64,000 nt of DNA from NCBI RefSeq assembly GCF_013403985.1, contig NZ_JABFDF010000001.1, positions 806,001 through 870,000 on the forward strand, read 5' to 3'. The position numbers and the translations under genes were made by a program. The notes under the pieces were generated by a model. It did no database searches. It saw only the letters and a list, made by a program, of their open reading frames with translations, and was not told the DNA's origin. Below, piece by piece: positions 42,769 to 51,673 of the stretch (position 1 is the stretch's first letter; every line of letters begins with the position of its first letter). The DNA is from Winogradskyella ludwigii. GTDB lineage: Bacteria; Bacteroidota; Bacteroidia; Flavobacteriales; Flavobacteriaceae.

Positions 42769-43491
42769 TTACTTGCTAAACAAGCTTTTAATTTTTAAAC
42801 TAATCACTCCAAAAATAGCTTCGGTAATAATACTTCCGCTCATTTTAGATTTTCCTTTGGTTCTATCTTTAAAAATAACAGGTATTTCAACAATTTTAAA
42901 CCCTTTTTTATGTGCTTTAAATTTCATTTCTATCTGAAAAGCATAACCCACAAATTCTATTTTCTTTAAATTTATTGCTTCTAAAACGGCTCTTTTATAA
43001 CAAACAAAGCCTGCGGTAGAATCTTTAACCGTCATACGTGTTATTAATCTCACATAGCGAGAGGCACCGTAAGACAAAATAATTCGAGACATTGGCCAGT
43101 TTACAACTGTAATTCCTTTGACATAACGCGAGCCTACTGATATATCTGCACCATCAAGAGCACAAGCACTATACAATCTAGATAAATCATCTGGGTTGTG
43201 TGAAAAATCAGCATCCATTTCAAAGATGTATTGATACGATCTTTCCAAAGCCCATTCAAAACCTGCAATATAAGCCGTACCCAAACCACTTTTTTTATTG
43301 CGTTCTAACAAAAATAGTCGTCCTTTAAATTCTTCTTGTAACCCTTTAACGACCTCACTTGTTTTATCAGGCGAATTATCATCTACAATAAGTACATGAA
43401 ATTCCTTTTGTTGGGAAAACACAGCTCTAATGATTGATTCTACATTTTCAATCTCGTTATAAGTAGGGATTATGACAATTGCGTCAGACAT
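42769..43491 (-). CDS. polyprenol/dolichol-phosphate mannosyltransferase-like GT2
   Basis: A 240-residue family 2 glycosyltransferase of the DPM1 type: IVIIPTYNEIENVESII (6-22), LIVDDNSPDKT, the DxD in FEMDADFSHNP, and FKDRTKGKSKMSG near the C-terminus. No membrane helix, as in the short bacterial enzymes. It would transfer a sugar from a nucleotide donor to polyprenyl phosphate for later use in glycan or protein glycosylation. It is 6 bp upstream of the dihydroorotase gene. Confidence 0.92.
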   Translation of the reverse strand: MSDAIVIIPTYNEIENVESIIRAVFSQQKEFHVLIVDDNSPDKTSEVVKGLQEEFKGRLFLLERNKKSGLGTAYIAGFEWALERSYQYIFEMDADFSHNPDDLSRLYSACALDGADISVGSRYVKGITVVNWPMSRIILSYGASRYVRLITRMTVKDSTAGFVCYKRAVLEAINLKKIEFVGYAFQIEMKFKAHKKGFKIVEIPVIFKDRTKGKSKMSGSIITEAIFGVISLKIKSLFSK

Positions 43492-43538
43492 TTACACACT
43501 TTTAAACACTCTGATGAGTGGCTTTATAGAATTTGTAA

Positions 43539-43546
43539 CAAAAATA
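43539..43546 (-). promoter_or_regulatory. possible -10 box for the DPM1-like gene
   Basis: TATTTTTG on the minus strand, TAnnTTTG type, 48 bp before the ATG at 43491; no good TTG element. Confidence 0.35.
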
Positions 43547-43694
43547 AAGTTTTTAATGGATTAATTGGTTGAATTAACTTTTTAGATAGACTAAAACAGC
43601 ACTTATTATAGCATCCATAATAAATTCAAATATATTATCAATCATTTTTATAATTCATATGGTTTTAGCTTATTTTTCTTTATAATTTAGCGGC

Positions 43695-44345
43695 ATGCGA
43701 AATTATATAACACATGAGTGGTTTACCATTTTTACAATCATAGGATTGTTCGCTGTCGTTGTTGCAAAATATTTAAATACGCTTCGATTTAACGACTTTA
43801 TGTATGTTATTGGTAACTCTAAGTATCTAAAAATATATACTAAAGATCAAAAGTTTATAGATCAGTTTGATAGTTTTCTATTTATTAACCTCTCACTATC
43901 ACTAAGTATTTTTATCTATTTTGCTTATTCTACGTTTATAACTCCCGTTAATTTTGAGCTTGTAGTATTCTTAAAATTGTTACTTGCTGTTTCTACTATT
44001 ATTATTATAAAAACACTTCTAGAGCGTTTAATTGGTGGCCTTTTTGAAATTGAGAGCTTAATTGACAACTACCTATTTCAAAAGATAACGTTTAAAAATT
44101 TTTCTGGTTTGGTTTTTTTAATCGCGAACCTATTTTTGCTTTACACTAGCATACGCTTGGATATTATCTTAATATCTGCATTGACTATAGTTTGCATAAT
44201 TAACGTGATTGGTTTTTTATCCTCAATCAAAACCCATCAAAAATTAATTAATCTCAATTTTTTCTATTTTTTATTGTACCTTTGCGCTCTCGAAATTGGG
44301 CCTTATATTCTTTTATATAAGGTAATTAGAGAATATAACACTTAA
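43695..44345 (+). CDS. DUF4271 membrane protein
   Basis: A 216-residue protein with about five to six hydrophobic segments and the DUF4271 region, including YLKIYTKDQKFIDQF and a tail ending YILLYKVIREY. It precedes hemD by 16 bp, an arrangement widespread in Flavobacteriaceae. The function of DUF4271 is not known; conserved linkage suggests a role linked to hemD or simple operon inheritance. Confidence 0.82.
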   Translation: MRNYITHEWFTIFTIIGLFAVVVAKYLNTLRFNDFMYVIGNSKYLKIYTKDQKFIDQFDSFLFINLSLSLSIFIYFAYSTFITPVNFELVVFLKLLLAVSTIIIIKTLLERLIGGLFEIESLIDNYLFQKITFKNFSGLVFLIANLFLLYTSIRLDIILISALTIVCIINVIGFLSSIKTHQKLINLNFFYFLLYLCALEIGPYILLYKVIREYNT

Positions 44346-44361
44346 AACACAAGGTTTACGT

Positions 44362-45111
44362 ATGAAAGTGAAAACGATTCTAGTATCACAACCAGAGCCT
44401 AAAATAGAGAATTCTCCGTATTTTGACTTGGAAGAAAAGCAAAAAGTTAAGGTAGACTTTAGACCTTTTATCCATGTTGAAGGCGTCTCTTCTAAAGACG
44501 TTAGACAACAAAAAGTTGATTTAAGTCAATATACCGCTATTATTCTTACCAGTAGAAATTCGGTAGATCACTTCTTTAGAGTTGCAGACGAAATGCGCTT
44601 TAAAGTACCAGATTCTATGAAGTATTTTTGTCAGTCTGAAGCTGTTGCCTATTACTTACAGAAATATGTAGTTTACAGAAAGCGTAAAATTTATGTTGGT
44701 AAACGTACGTTTGAAGATTTAATGCCTTTAATTAAAAAGTATAAAGACGAAGCTTTTTTACTGCCAACAACAGATAAAGTAAAACCTATTATACCAGAAC
44801 TATTAGATAATTTAGGTGTAAACTGGAAACAAGCTACATTTTACAAGACTGTGATTAGTGACTTGTCTGATTTATCCAATGTTACTTATGATATTTTAGT
44901 ATTCTTTAGCCCTTCTGGTATAGAATCTTTATTTCATAACTTTCCTAATTTTGAGCAAAACGAAACACGTATTGCGGTATTTGGAAACACAACTGTTAAC
45001 GCTGTTAAGGAAAAAGGATTACGTGTAGATATTTCTGCACCAACACCTGAGACACCTTCTATGACTATGGCTTTACAGAAATATATAGACTCTGTTAATA
45101 AAGGAAAATAG
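44362..45111 (+). CDS. hemD: uroporphyrinogen-III synthase
   Basis: A 249-residue two-domain enzyme that cyclises hydroxymethylbilane in heme synthesis. The sequence is weakly conserved, as is usual: ILVSQPEPKIENSPYFDLE, AIILTSRNSVDHFFR, FFSPSGIESLFHNFP and RIAVFGNTTVNAVKEKGL are the recognisable strands. It follows the DUF4271 gene and ends at a bidirectional terminator before pckA. Confidence 0.88.
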   Translation: MKVKTILVSQPEPKIENSPYFDLEEKQKVKVDFRPFIHVEGVSSKDVRQQKVDLSQYTAIILTSRNSVDHFFRVADEMRFKVPDSMKYFCQSEAVAYYLQKYVVYRKRKIYVGKRTFEDLMPLIKKYKDEAFLLPTTDKVKPIIPELLDNLGVNWKQATFYKTVISDLSDLSNVTYDILVFFSPSGIESLFHNFPNFEQNETRIAVFGNTTVNAVKEKGLRVDISAPTPETPSMTMALQKYIDSVNKGK

Positions 45112-45130
45112 TTTTTAAAATTATAGATAT

Positions 45131-45167
45131 AAAAAAAGCGATTCTAAATTTAGAATCGCTTTTTTTT
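45131..45167. terminator. bidirectional terminator between hemD and pckA
   Basis: A perfect palindrome with arms AAAAAAAGCGATTCTAAA and TTTAGAATCGCTTTTTTT. Confidence 0.92.
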
Positions 45168-45189
45168 GTTTTTATATTAATCGTTATTT

Positions 45190-46806
45190 CTAAAAAGCAT
45201 AACGTTGTGGTCCGCCTCGTCTCACTTCCTCAGAAGCATAAGACTCAAATTTCTTAAAGTTTTCTCTAAAAGCATTAGACAGTTTAAAAGCCATTTTATA
45301 GTAAGCTTCATCATCGTTCCAAGTTGTTCTTGGACTTAATACTTCAGTTGGCACACCAGGACAAGATCTTGGCTGTGCAACTCCAAACACAGAGTGAATA
45401 TGGTAATCTTCGTAAGTGTAATCTTTTAAATCACCATTTAGAGCGGCATTAATCATGGCACGCGTGTATTTTAGTTTCATACGTGTACCAACTCCGTAAG
45501 GACCACCTGTCCAACCTGTATTTACCAACCAAACATTAACGCCTGCTTCTAGCATTTTTTCGCTTAGCATTTTAGCGTATTCAGTTGGATGTAATGGCAT
45601 AAATGGTGCTCCAAAACAAGCCGAAAAACTTGGAACTGGCTCTACAACTCCAGCTTCTGTTCCTGCAACTTTAGCTGTGTAACCCGAAATGAAATGGTAT
45701 GCAGCCTGACTTGGTGTTAATTTAGATATTGGAGGTAATACTCCAAAAGCATCTGCTGTTAAGAAAAATATGTTTTTAGGATTACTTCCTGCAGATGGTT
45801 TTCTGATATTTTCAATATGATAAATAGGATAACTTACTCTTGTGTTTTGTGTAATAGAGGTATCAGCAAAATCTACATCGCCTTTATCATCTATAATTAC
45901 ATTTTCAAGGATTGCACCTTTTTTAATCGCTGCAAAAATTTCTGGCTCTTGTTCTTGAGAAAGATTAATCACTTTAGCATAACAACCACCTTCAAAATTA
46001 AATACTGTGTTTTCTTTTGTCCAACCATGCTCATCATCTCCAATAAGGCTACGATTTGGATCTGTAGATAGTGTCGTTTTTCCTGTTCCAGATAACCCAA
46101 AGAAAATAGACGTATCACCTTCCTTACCAACATTTGCACTACAGTGCATTGGCAATGTGTCTTTATAGACTGGAAGTATAAAATTTAAAGCAGAAAAGAT
46201 TCCTTTTTTAATTTCACCTGTATAACCAGTACCACCAATTAATGCGATCTTTCGTGTAAAATCTAATATCGCAAAATTGTGTTGACGTGTACCATCTACT
46301 TCCGGATCTGCCATAAAACCCGGAGCATTTACTACAGTCCATTCTGGAGAGAAGTCTTTTAACTCGTCTTCCGTTGGACGTAAAAACATGTTATAAGCAA
46401 ACATATTACTCCAAGCATACTCGTTAATAACTCTAATATTTAGCTTGTAATCTTCATCTGCACAAGCATAGCTATCTCTAACGTAAATTTCTTTATCGGA
46501 TAAATAAGCGACTACTTTATCGTAGAGTTTTTGAAACTTATCACTTTCAAAAGGAATATTGATATCTCCCCACCAAACTTTGTCTTTGGTAATATCATCC
46601 TTTACAATAAACCGATCCATTGGAGAACGGCCTGTAAACTCACCTGTATTAACCGCTAAAGCACCAGATGAGGATTCTACTCCTTGTCCTTTAGAAATGG
46701 TTTCAGCTTGAAGTTCGTCTGAAGATAATTGATAGTTAATTTTTGCATTTTTAATTCCATAGTGATCTAACGAAATCGTTTTCGTTGATTGAGAATGGTT
46801 TGCCAT
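45190..46806 (-). CDS. pckA: phosphoenolpyruvate carboxykinase (ATP)
   Basis: A 538-residue gluconeogenic enzyme converting oxaloacetate and ATP to PEP and CO2. The kinase-1a loop GLSGTGKTTLS, the metal site IGDDEHGW (kinase-2) and FTGRSPMDRF substrate region near residue 57 are all present. Length is normal for the ATP-dependent form. A TAGTTTTG promoter box lies 24 bp upstream and a bidirectional terminator follows, so it is a single-gene unit. Confidence 0.97.
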   Translation of the reverse strand: MANHSQSTKTISLDHYGIKNAKINYQLSSDELQAETISKGQGVESSSGALAVNTGEFTGRSPMDRFIVKDDITKDKVWWGDINIPFESDKFQKLYDKVVAYLSDKEIYVRDSYACADEDYKLNIRVINEYAWSNMFAYNMFLRPTEDELKDFSPEWTVVNAPGFMADPEVDGTRQHNFAILDFTRKIALIGGTGYTGEIKKGIFSALNFILPVYKDTLPMHCSANVGKEGDTSIFFGLSGTGKTTLSTDPNRSLIGDDEHGWTKENTVFNFEGGCYAKVINLSQEQEPEIFAAIKKGAILENVIIDDKGDVDFADTSITQNTRVSYPIYHIENIRKPSAGSNPKNIFFLTADAFGVLPPISKLTPSQAAYHFISGYTAKVAGTEAGVVEPVPSFSACFGAPFMPLHPTEYAKMLSEKMLEAGVNVWLVNTGWTGGPYGVGTRMKLKYTRAMINAALNGDLKDYTYEDYHIHSVFGVAQPRSCPGVPTEVLSPRTTWNDDEAYYKMAFKLSNAFRENFKKFESYASEEVRRGGPQRYAF

Positions 46807-46830
46807 AATATATCGTGTTGTTTAGTACTG

Positions 46831-46838
46831 CAAAACTA
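46831..46838 (-). promoter_or_regulatory. -10 box of pckA
   Basis: TAGTTTTG on the minus strand followed by CAGTA, like the box upstream of glyS (TATTTTTG followed by CAGTA). Confidence 0.55.
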
Positions 46839-46872
46839 AAATATTATTTTGAATGAACCCATTGGATTACAA

Positions 46873-47262
46873 TTAATCGATCTTATTTCTAACTATACCA
46901 CTCAACATCAGCACCCAAGCCACAATTAATAATAATCCACCTAACGGAGTCATTAAAGCAATGGTTTTAAAATCAAAACTAGATAGCGAATTTGTAGCCA
47001 ATCCATAAATAGATCCTGAAAAACACACCACTCCTAGAAGAACAAAGTAAAATATTACTTTTTTTGTTTTTAAACTTACAAAAGATGTACTACCTAAAAT
47101 TAAAAGAAAAAAGGCATGATATATTTGATAACGAACACCTGTCTCAAAAGTTTTAATAGCCGCTGCATCCACTAATTTTGCTAATCCGTGAGCCGCAAAA
47201 GCACCTAATATTATACCCAGTATTCCAAAAATTGCTCCTGTAATCAATAGTCTTTTGTTCAT
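46873..47262 (-). CDS. DUF423 family membrane protein
   Basis: A 129-residue membrane protein with four helices and the DUF423 (YgdD-like) pattern: GAIFGILGIILGAFAAHGL, FETGVRYQIYHAFFLL, FSGSIYGLA and LTPLGGLLLIVAW. Function unknown. I start it at the ATG at 47262 (MNKRLLITG); the frame is open to 47373, but the extra 37 residues are polar and unlike the family. Confidence 0.88.
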   Translation of the reverse strand: MNKRLLITGAIFGILGIILGAFAAHGLAKLVDAAAIKTFETGVRYQIYHAFFLLILGSTSFVSLKTKKVIFYFVLLGVVCFSGSIYGLATNSLSSFDFKTIALMTPLGGLLLIVAWVLMLSGIVRNKID

Positions 47263-47418
47263 AGAAAAAATGTCTTTCGGTTTATATTGCCTATTGTATT
47301 TGTTACATTCGTACGAAGAATTTATGTAAGTATTTTCAATGCATGAAAAAACGTGATTTTCGTTGAAACCCAAAATACTGACATAATTTCAATACAAAAT
47401 TAGTTATATAAACTCATT

Positions 47419-48783
47419 ATGCGAAACATTTTAATTATTGGTGCTGGTAAATCCTCATCATACCTTATAAAATATTTACTAGATAAATCTCAGTCAGAAA
47501 AGCTGCACATTACAATTGGCGATCTCAACGTGGATAATGCTAAAATGCTAGTTAATAATCATCCAAACACAAACGTTATTCATTTAGATGTATTTAATGA
47601 AACCTCTAGAGTTGCTGCGATTAAGAATGCAGATATCGTAATATCTATGCTTCCTGCTCGTTTCCATCTTGAAGTTGCCAAAGATTGTATTACTTACAAA
47701 AAGAATATGGTTACAGCTTCTTATGTTAGTAAAGAAATGCAAGCTTTAGATGCCGATGCTAAAGCCAATAACCTCATTTTTATGAATGAAATTGGCGTAG
47801 ATCCTGGTTTAGATCACATGAGTGCAATGCAAGTGATAAATCGTATTAGAGATAAAGGTGGTAAAATGATTTTATTTGAATCGTTTACAGGAGGTTTAGT
47901 TGCGCCAGAAAGCGATAATAATCTTTGGAATTATAAATTTACATGGAATCCAAGGAATGTTGTGGTTGCTGGACAAGGTGGAGCGGCAAAATTTTTACAA
48001 GAAAACCAATTCAAGTATATTTCTTACAATCGTTTGTTTAGGAGAACTGAATTTTTAGATGTTGATGGTTATGGTCGTTTTGAAGGTTATGCCAATAGAG
48101 ACTCTTTAAAATACCAACAAGTATATGGCTTAGAACATGTTAAAACTCTTTATAGAGGAACTATGCGTCGTGTTGGTTTTAGTCGTGCTTGGAATGTTTT
48201 TGTACAATTAGGAATGACAGACGATAGCTACACAGTAGATGATAGTGCTAACATGAGTTATCGTGATTTTGTGAATTCTTTTTTACCATACAGTCCAACG
48301 GATTCTGTTGAACTTAAATTTAGACATGCTTTAAAAATAGACCAAGATGATATTGTTTGGGATAAGTTTTTAGAACTCGATATTTTTAATCCTGAAAAAA
48401 TGGTAGAATTAGATAAAGGAACTCCTGCTCAAATTCTTCAGAAAATATTGATGGATAGTTGGACACTTAGTCCAGATGACAAAGACATGTTAGTAATGTA
48501 TCATAAATTTGGATACGAACTTAATGGCAAAAAACATCAGATAGATGCTACTATGGTAACACTTGGTAAAGATCAAACTTATACAGCAATGGCAAAAACG
48601 GTAGGCTTACCTGTTGCCATTGCCACTTTAGCTATACTTAATGGAAAAATAAAAACTCCAGGCGTACAAATACCAATAACGAAAGAGGTCTATACTCCTA
48701 TTTTAAAGGAATTAGAATCTTATGATATTATTTTTAAAGAGCATGAAGTACCTTATTTAGGTTACAACCCCTTAAATCTTTAA
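47419..48783 (+). CDS. saccharopine dehydrogenase family protein
   Basis: A 454-residue protein with an N-terminal Rossmann fold (ILIIGAGKSSSYLIKYLL, 4-21), DIVISMLPARFHLEVAKDC, NEIGVDPGLDHMSAM (the family's LDP-GxDH motif) and a long C-terminal saccharopine-dehydrogenase domain. Known members oxidise saccharopine to glutamate and aminoadipate semialdehyde in lysine breakdown. Substrate here is inferred. It is followed by a terminator and an Lrp-type regulator gene, and gcdH is in the same window. Confidence 0.88.
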   Translation: MRNILIIGAGKSSSYLIKYLLDKSQSEKLHITIGDLNVDNAKMLVNNHPNTNVIHLDVFNETSRVAAIKNADIVISMLPARFHLEVAKDCITYKKNMVTASYVSKEMQALDADAKANNLIFMNEIGVDPGLDHMSAMQVINRIRDKGGKMILFESFTGGLVAPESDNNLWNYKFTWNPRNVVVAGQGGAAKFLQENQFKYISYNRLFRRTEFLDVDGYGRFEGYANRDSLKYQQVYGLEHVKTLYRGTMRRVGFSRAWNVFVQLGMTDDSYTVDDSANMSYRDFVNSFLPYSPTDSVELKFRHALKIDQDDIVWDKFLELDIFNPEKMVELDKGTPAQILQKILMDSWTLSPDDKDMLVMYHKFGYELNGKKHQIDATMVTLGKDQTYTAMAKTVGLPVAIATLAILNGKIKTPGVQIPITKEVYTPILKELESYDIIFKEHEVPYLGYNPLNL

Positions 48784-48812
48784 GCTTAAATTTAAATAGA
48801 TAAATTTCAAAG

Positions 48813-48840
48813 AGCGTTTCAAATTGAAACGCTTTTTTTT
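48813..48840 (+). terminator. terminator after the saccharopine dehydrogenase-like gene
   Basis: Stem AGCGTTTCAA/TTGAAACGCT with a 1-nt centre and T8 run, 30 bp after the stop. Confidence 0.85.
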
Positions 48841-48874
48841 ACCTTTAGCTTCCAATTTAATAGAACACAGCGTC

Positions 48875-49345
48875 ATGAAGATTAACGATAATGGTATTTA
48901 CATCGATGGTATTGATAAGAAAATACTAAGAGCCTTAATGGCAGATGCGAGAACACCAATTCTCGAAATTGCTCGTAATGTTGGTATTTCTGGAGCAGCT
49001 ATTCATCAACGTTTAAAAAAGTTAGAAAAATCTGGACTTATAGCCGGCTCAAAATTTATTATTAACCCAAAGGTTTTAGGTTACACAACTATGGCCTTTG
49101 TTGGAGTCTATCTCGATAAAGCTATTAGTAATCCTGAAGCTGTAAGACAACTTCAAAAAATACCGGAAGTTATAGAATGTCATTACACCACAGGAAATTG
49201 GTCTATTTTCATTAAAATTCTATCTAAAGATAACGAACATTTAATGCATGTACTTAATTCTGAAATACAAAGTATAAAAGGCGTTTCTAGAACTGAAACA
49301 TTTATTTCTTTACAAGAACAAATTAATAGACAGATTAAGATTTAG
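48875..49345 (+). CDS. Lrp/AsnC family regulator
   Basis: A 156-residue regulator: helix-turn-helix DKKILRALMADARTPILEIARNVGISGAAIHQRLKKLEKSG (about 12-52) and an RAM effector domain with VYLDKAISNPEAV and CHYTTGNWSIFIKILS. Lrp-type proteins sense amino acids and form octamers. ATG at 48875 is chosen because the earlier ATG at 48824 lies inside the terminator stem of the previous gene. Placement directly after the saccharopine-dehydrogenase-like gene suggests control of lysine metabolism (inference). Confidence 0.92.
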   Translation: MKINDNGIYIDGIDKKILRALMADARTPILEIARNVGISGAAIHQRLKKLEKSGLIAGSKFIINPKVLGYTTMAFVGVYLDKAISNPEAVRQLQKIPEVIECHYTTGNWSIFIKILSKDNEHLMHVLNSEIQSIKGVSRTETFISLQEQINRQIKI

Positions 49346-49347
49346 CC

Positions 49348-49391
49348 AAAAAAAAAGATCCATTTGTAATTTACAAATGGATCTTTTTTTT
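49348..49391. terminator. bidirectional terminator between Lrp and aldo/keto reductase genes
   Basis: 13-bp stem GATCCATTTGTAA / TTACAAATGGATC with A9 and T8 flanks. Confidence 0.92.
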
Positions 49392-49407
49392 CAAAAATCT
49401 TTAGGCT

Positions 49408-50445
49408 TTAAGGTGCAGGATTAGGAATCTCAGCATGCACAGCATCTATAGCATTCATAACCTCTTCTGATAAAGATATATTAATACTGTCTATATTTTC
49501 TTTCAACTGTTCCATACTAGTTGCTCCAATAATATTACTCGTTATAAATGGTCTTTCATTTACAAAAGCCAAAGACATTTGTGCTAAAGACATGTTGTTC
49601 TCTTCTGCTATTTTTAAATAACGTTTTGTGGCTTCTGTAGCTTGCTCACCACTATATCTAGCAAATCTTGGGAATATTTTTAAACGTGCATCATCTGCAG
49701 CTATTCCTTTGATATACTTACCAGATAACACACCAAATGCCATTGGAGAATACGCTAACAAACCTATATTTTCTCTGTGTGCAATTTCTGCCATATCGCC
49801 TTCAAAAACTCTATTAATTAGAGAATATGCATTTTGAATGGTAGTCATTCTTGGTAAATTATGTTTATTAGATTCTTCAAAATAACGCATAGTTCCCCAA
49901 GCTTTTTCATTAGAAATTCCAACTTGTCTTATTTTACCTGATTTAATAATTTCATCTAAATTGAGAAGAATTTCATTAAAATTATCTTCCCATTTATCAT
50001 TGGGATCTTGTTTATAATCTCTTACTCCAAAAGTATTGGTATGTCGTTCTGGCCAATGTAATTGATACAAATCAATGTAGTCTGTTTTTAACCGCTTTAA
50101 ACTATTATTCACAGCCTCATTAAGCGCTTCTTTACTAAAACCATTAGTTCTAATATGTGCCGTATAATCTCCTGTACCTGCTATTTTAGTCCCTAAAACA
50201 ACCTTCTCTCTATTTCCTGATTTTGAGAACCAATTACCTATAATACGTTCTGTTTCTGCATACGTTTCCGCCGTTGCAGGAACTGGATATAATTCAGCAA
50301 CATCAAAGAAATTAACACCTTTATCTAAAGCATAATCCATTTGAGCAAACCCTTCATCTTGTGTGTTTTGATTTCCCCAAGTCATGGTGCCAAGACATAT
50401 TTTACTAACTTTTATATCTGTGTTTGGTAGTGTTGTATATTTCAT
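49408..50445 (-). CDS. aldo/keto reductase (Tas-like)
   Basis: A 345-residue TIM-barrel oxidoreductase using NADPH. Catalytic tetrad residues are in FFDVAELYP (D, Y), VVLGTKIAG (K) and YQLHWPERH (H). The NADP-binding C-terminus reads NIIGATSMEQLKENI. The order GTMTWGNQNTQDEGFAQMD matches the Tas subfamily. I use the ATG at 50445 (MKYTTLPNTDIKVS), the usual family start; an ATG at 50460 adds only five residues. Physiological substrate unknown. Confidence 0.93.
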   Translation of the reverse strand: MKYTTLPNTDIKVSKICLGTMTWGNQNTQDEGFAQMDYALDKGVNFFDVAELYPVPATAETYAETERIIGNWFSKSGNREKVVLGTKIAGTGDYTAHIRTNGFSKEALNEAVNNSLKRLKTDYIDLYQLHWPERHTNTFGVRDYKQDPNDKWEDNFNEILLNLDEIIKSGKIRQVGISNEKAWGTMRYFEESNKHNLPRMTTIQNAYSLINRVFEGDMAEIAHRENIGLLAYSPMAFGVLSGKYIKGIAADDARLKIFPRFARYSGEQATEATKRYLKIAEENNMSLAQMSLAFVNERPFITSNIIGATSMEQLKENIDSINISLSEEVMNAIDAVHAEIPNPAP

Positions 50446-50455
50446 GTTTAGTGCC

Positions 50456-50476
50456 CACAAAAGCGGGAATCTCTTT
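50456..50476. repeat. degenerate half copy of the ATTCC inverted repeat
   Basis: AAAAGCGGGAATCTCTTTT just upstream of the aldo/keto reductase start matches one half of the repeat family, in reverse orientation. The other half is not convincing. Confidence 0.3.
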
Positions 50477-50586
50477 TTAGTTCAACTTAATTTTAACAAG
50501 CCACATTCGCGTACCTTCTAAACAAAAATTATTTTGTTTCTTGCTAATACTTAAAGTAACATTTGATATGTAATGTAAAAATAAGA

Positions 50587-50619
50587 AGACCTCACAAGTT
50601 TTTAAATACTGTGAGGTCT
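50587..50619 (-). terminator. GACCT-type hairpin after ompA
   Basis: AGACCTCACA..TGTGAGGTCT with a 13-nt AT-rich loop; on the minus strand TTCTTATTTTT follows. Related to the hairpin at 38393-38425. Confidence 0.65.
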
Positions 50620-50645
50620 AAATATATGTTAAGATTTAAAATCGT

Positions 50646-50671
50646 GAGATTCCTGCATCCACAGGAATTTG
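50646..50671. repeat. short inverted repeat (ATTCCTGC family), copy d
   Basis: GAGATTCCTG-CATCCA-CAGGAATTTG, abutting the OmpA-family stop codon. In gene direction the stop TAA is followed by CAAATTCCTG. Confidence 0.7.
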
Positions 50672-51631
50672 TTATATTTCATTCAATAACTTTGAAATCT
50701 CATCTAATTTAGGAGTTAAAATTACTTCTATCCTTCTATTTTTTGCTTTGCCTTCTGCTGTTTCATTAGATGCTACTGGAACAAATTCTCCACGACCAGC
50801 TGCTGTTAAATTTTCAGGATTAATAGCTTCATTTTCTCTTAAGATATTTACAATAGCAGTGGCACGTTTTGCAGATAAATCCCAATTACCACTCAATTGT
50901 GCATTCCCTTTATAAGGTACATTATCTGTATGACCTTCAATTAAAACTGAGATTTCTGGGTTTTCAGCCAAAACACTTCCTAATTGTTTAACGGCTTGTG
51001 ATCCTTGTGCTCCAACGTACCAGCTTCCAGATTCAAACAATAATTTATTTTCCATAGAAATATAAACTTTTCCATTACGCTGCTCAACAGTTAATCCTTT
51101 ACCTTCAAAATTGGTTAAAGCTTTAGAAATTGCATCTTTTAATTTATGCATTGCTGCATCTTTACTCGCAATTACATTTTCTAATTCTGCAACACGTTGA
51201 GAACGACTTTCTAATTCTTTTTTCAACGTATTTAAACGCTCATTTTCTAATGCTAAGGCTTGCTCTTTTGCTTCTAATTGTGCTAAAAGCTCTCTATTTT
51301 TTTGTGAATTTTTCGCAATGGATGCAGAACTATTCTCTTCTAAAGCTTTATAAGATGCTTTCAATGTTTCAAGACTTGATTTGGCTGCAGCATAATCTGC
51401 TTGAAGTTTATCGCGTTCTGAAACCGCCGTCTCATAAGCCGATTCTAAGGCATTTAAATCATTAAATATTTTTGTTTTTTCCTGAGCTAACTCTGCAACC
51501 TCATCATTAAGCGTTCGGTTTTCTTTTTTAAGATCTGCATATTTATCTTCAAGATCTGTGTAAATCTTTTTTGACACACACGATGAGAATAATGTGATGG
51601 TTAACGCGAGAATTGAAAGTTTTTTAATCAT
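50672..51631 (-). CDS. OmpA-family lipoprotein with coiled coil
   Basis: A 319-residue lipoprotein: signal MIKKLSILALTITLFSSC (lipobox Cys18), a long coiled coil (about 25-165, many E/A/L heptads), then an OmpA C-terminal peptidoglycan-binding domain with ISVLIEGHTDNVPYKG and LSAKRATAIVNIL. It probably ties the outer membrane to peptidoglycan. The peptidoglycan-binding D and R residues (TDN, SAKRA) are present. Monocistronic by position. Confidence 0.9.
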   Translation of the reverse strand: MIKKLSILALTITLFSSCVSKKIYTDLEDKYADLKKENRTLNDEVAELAQEKTKIFNDLNALESAYETAVSERDKLQADYAAAKSSLETLKASYKALEENSSASIAKNSQKNRELLAQLEAKEQALALENERLNTLKKELESRSQRVAELENVIASKDAAMHKLKDAISKALTNFEGKGLTVEQRNGKVYISMENKLLFESGSWYVGAQGSQAVKQLGSVLAENPEISVLIEGHTDNVPYKGNAQLSGNWDLSAKRATAIVNILRENEAINPENLTAAGRGEFVPVASNETAEGKAKNRRIEVILTPKLDEISKLLNEI

Positions 51632-51673
51632 GATTTTAGGTTAAGTTATTTTTGTTGAAATGTATATTATCGT

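Noticed and set aside
43507..43520. CACTC/GAGTG hairpin before the DPM1-like gene
   Set aside because: Five-bp stem with no T-run and no neighbouring gene end; too weak to call.
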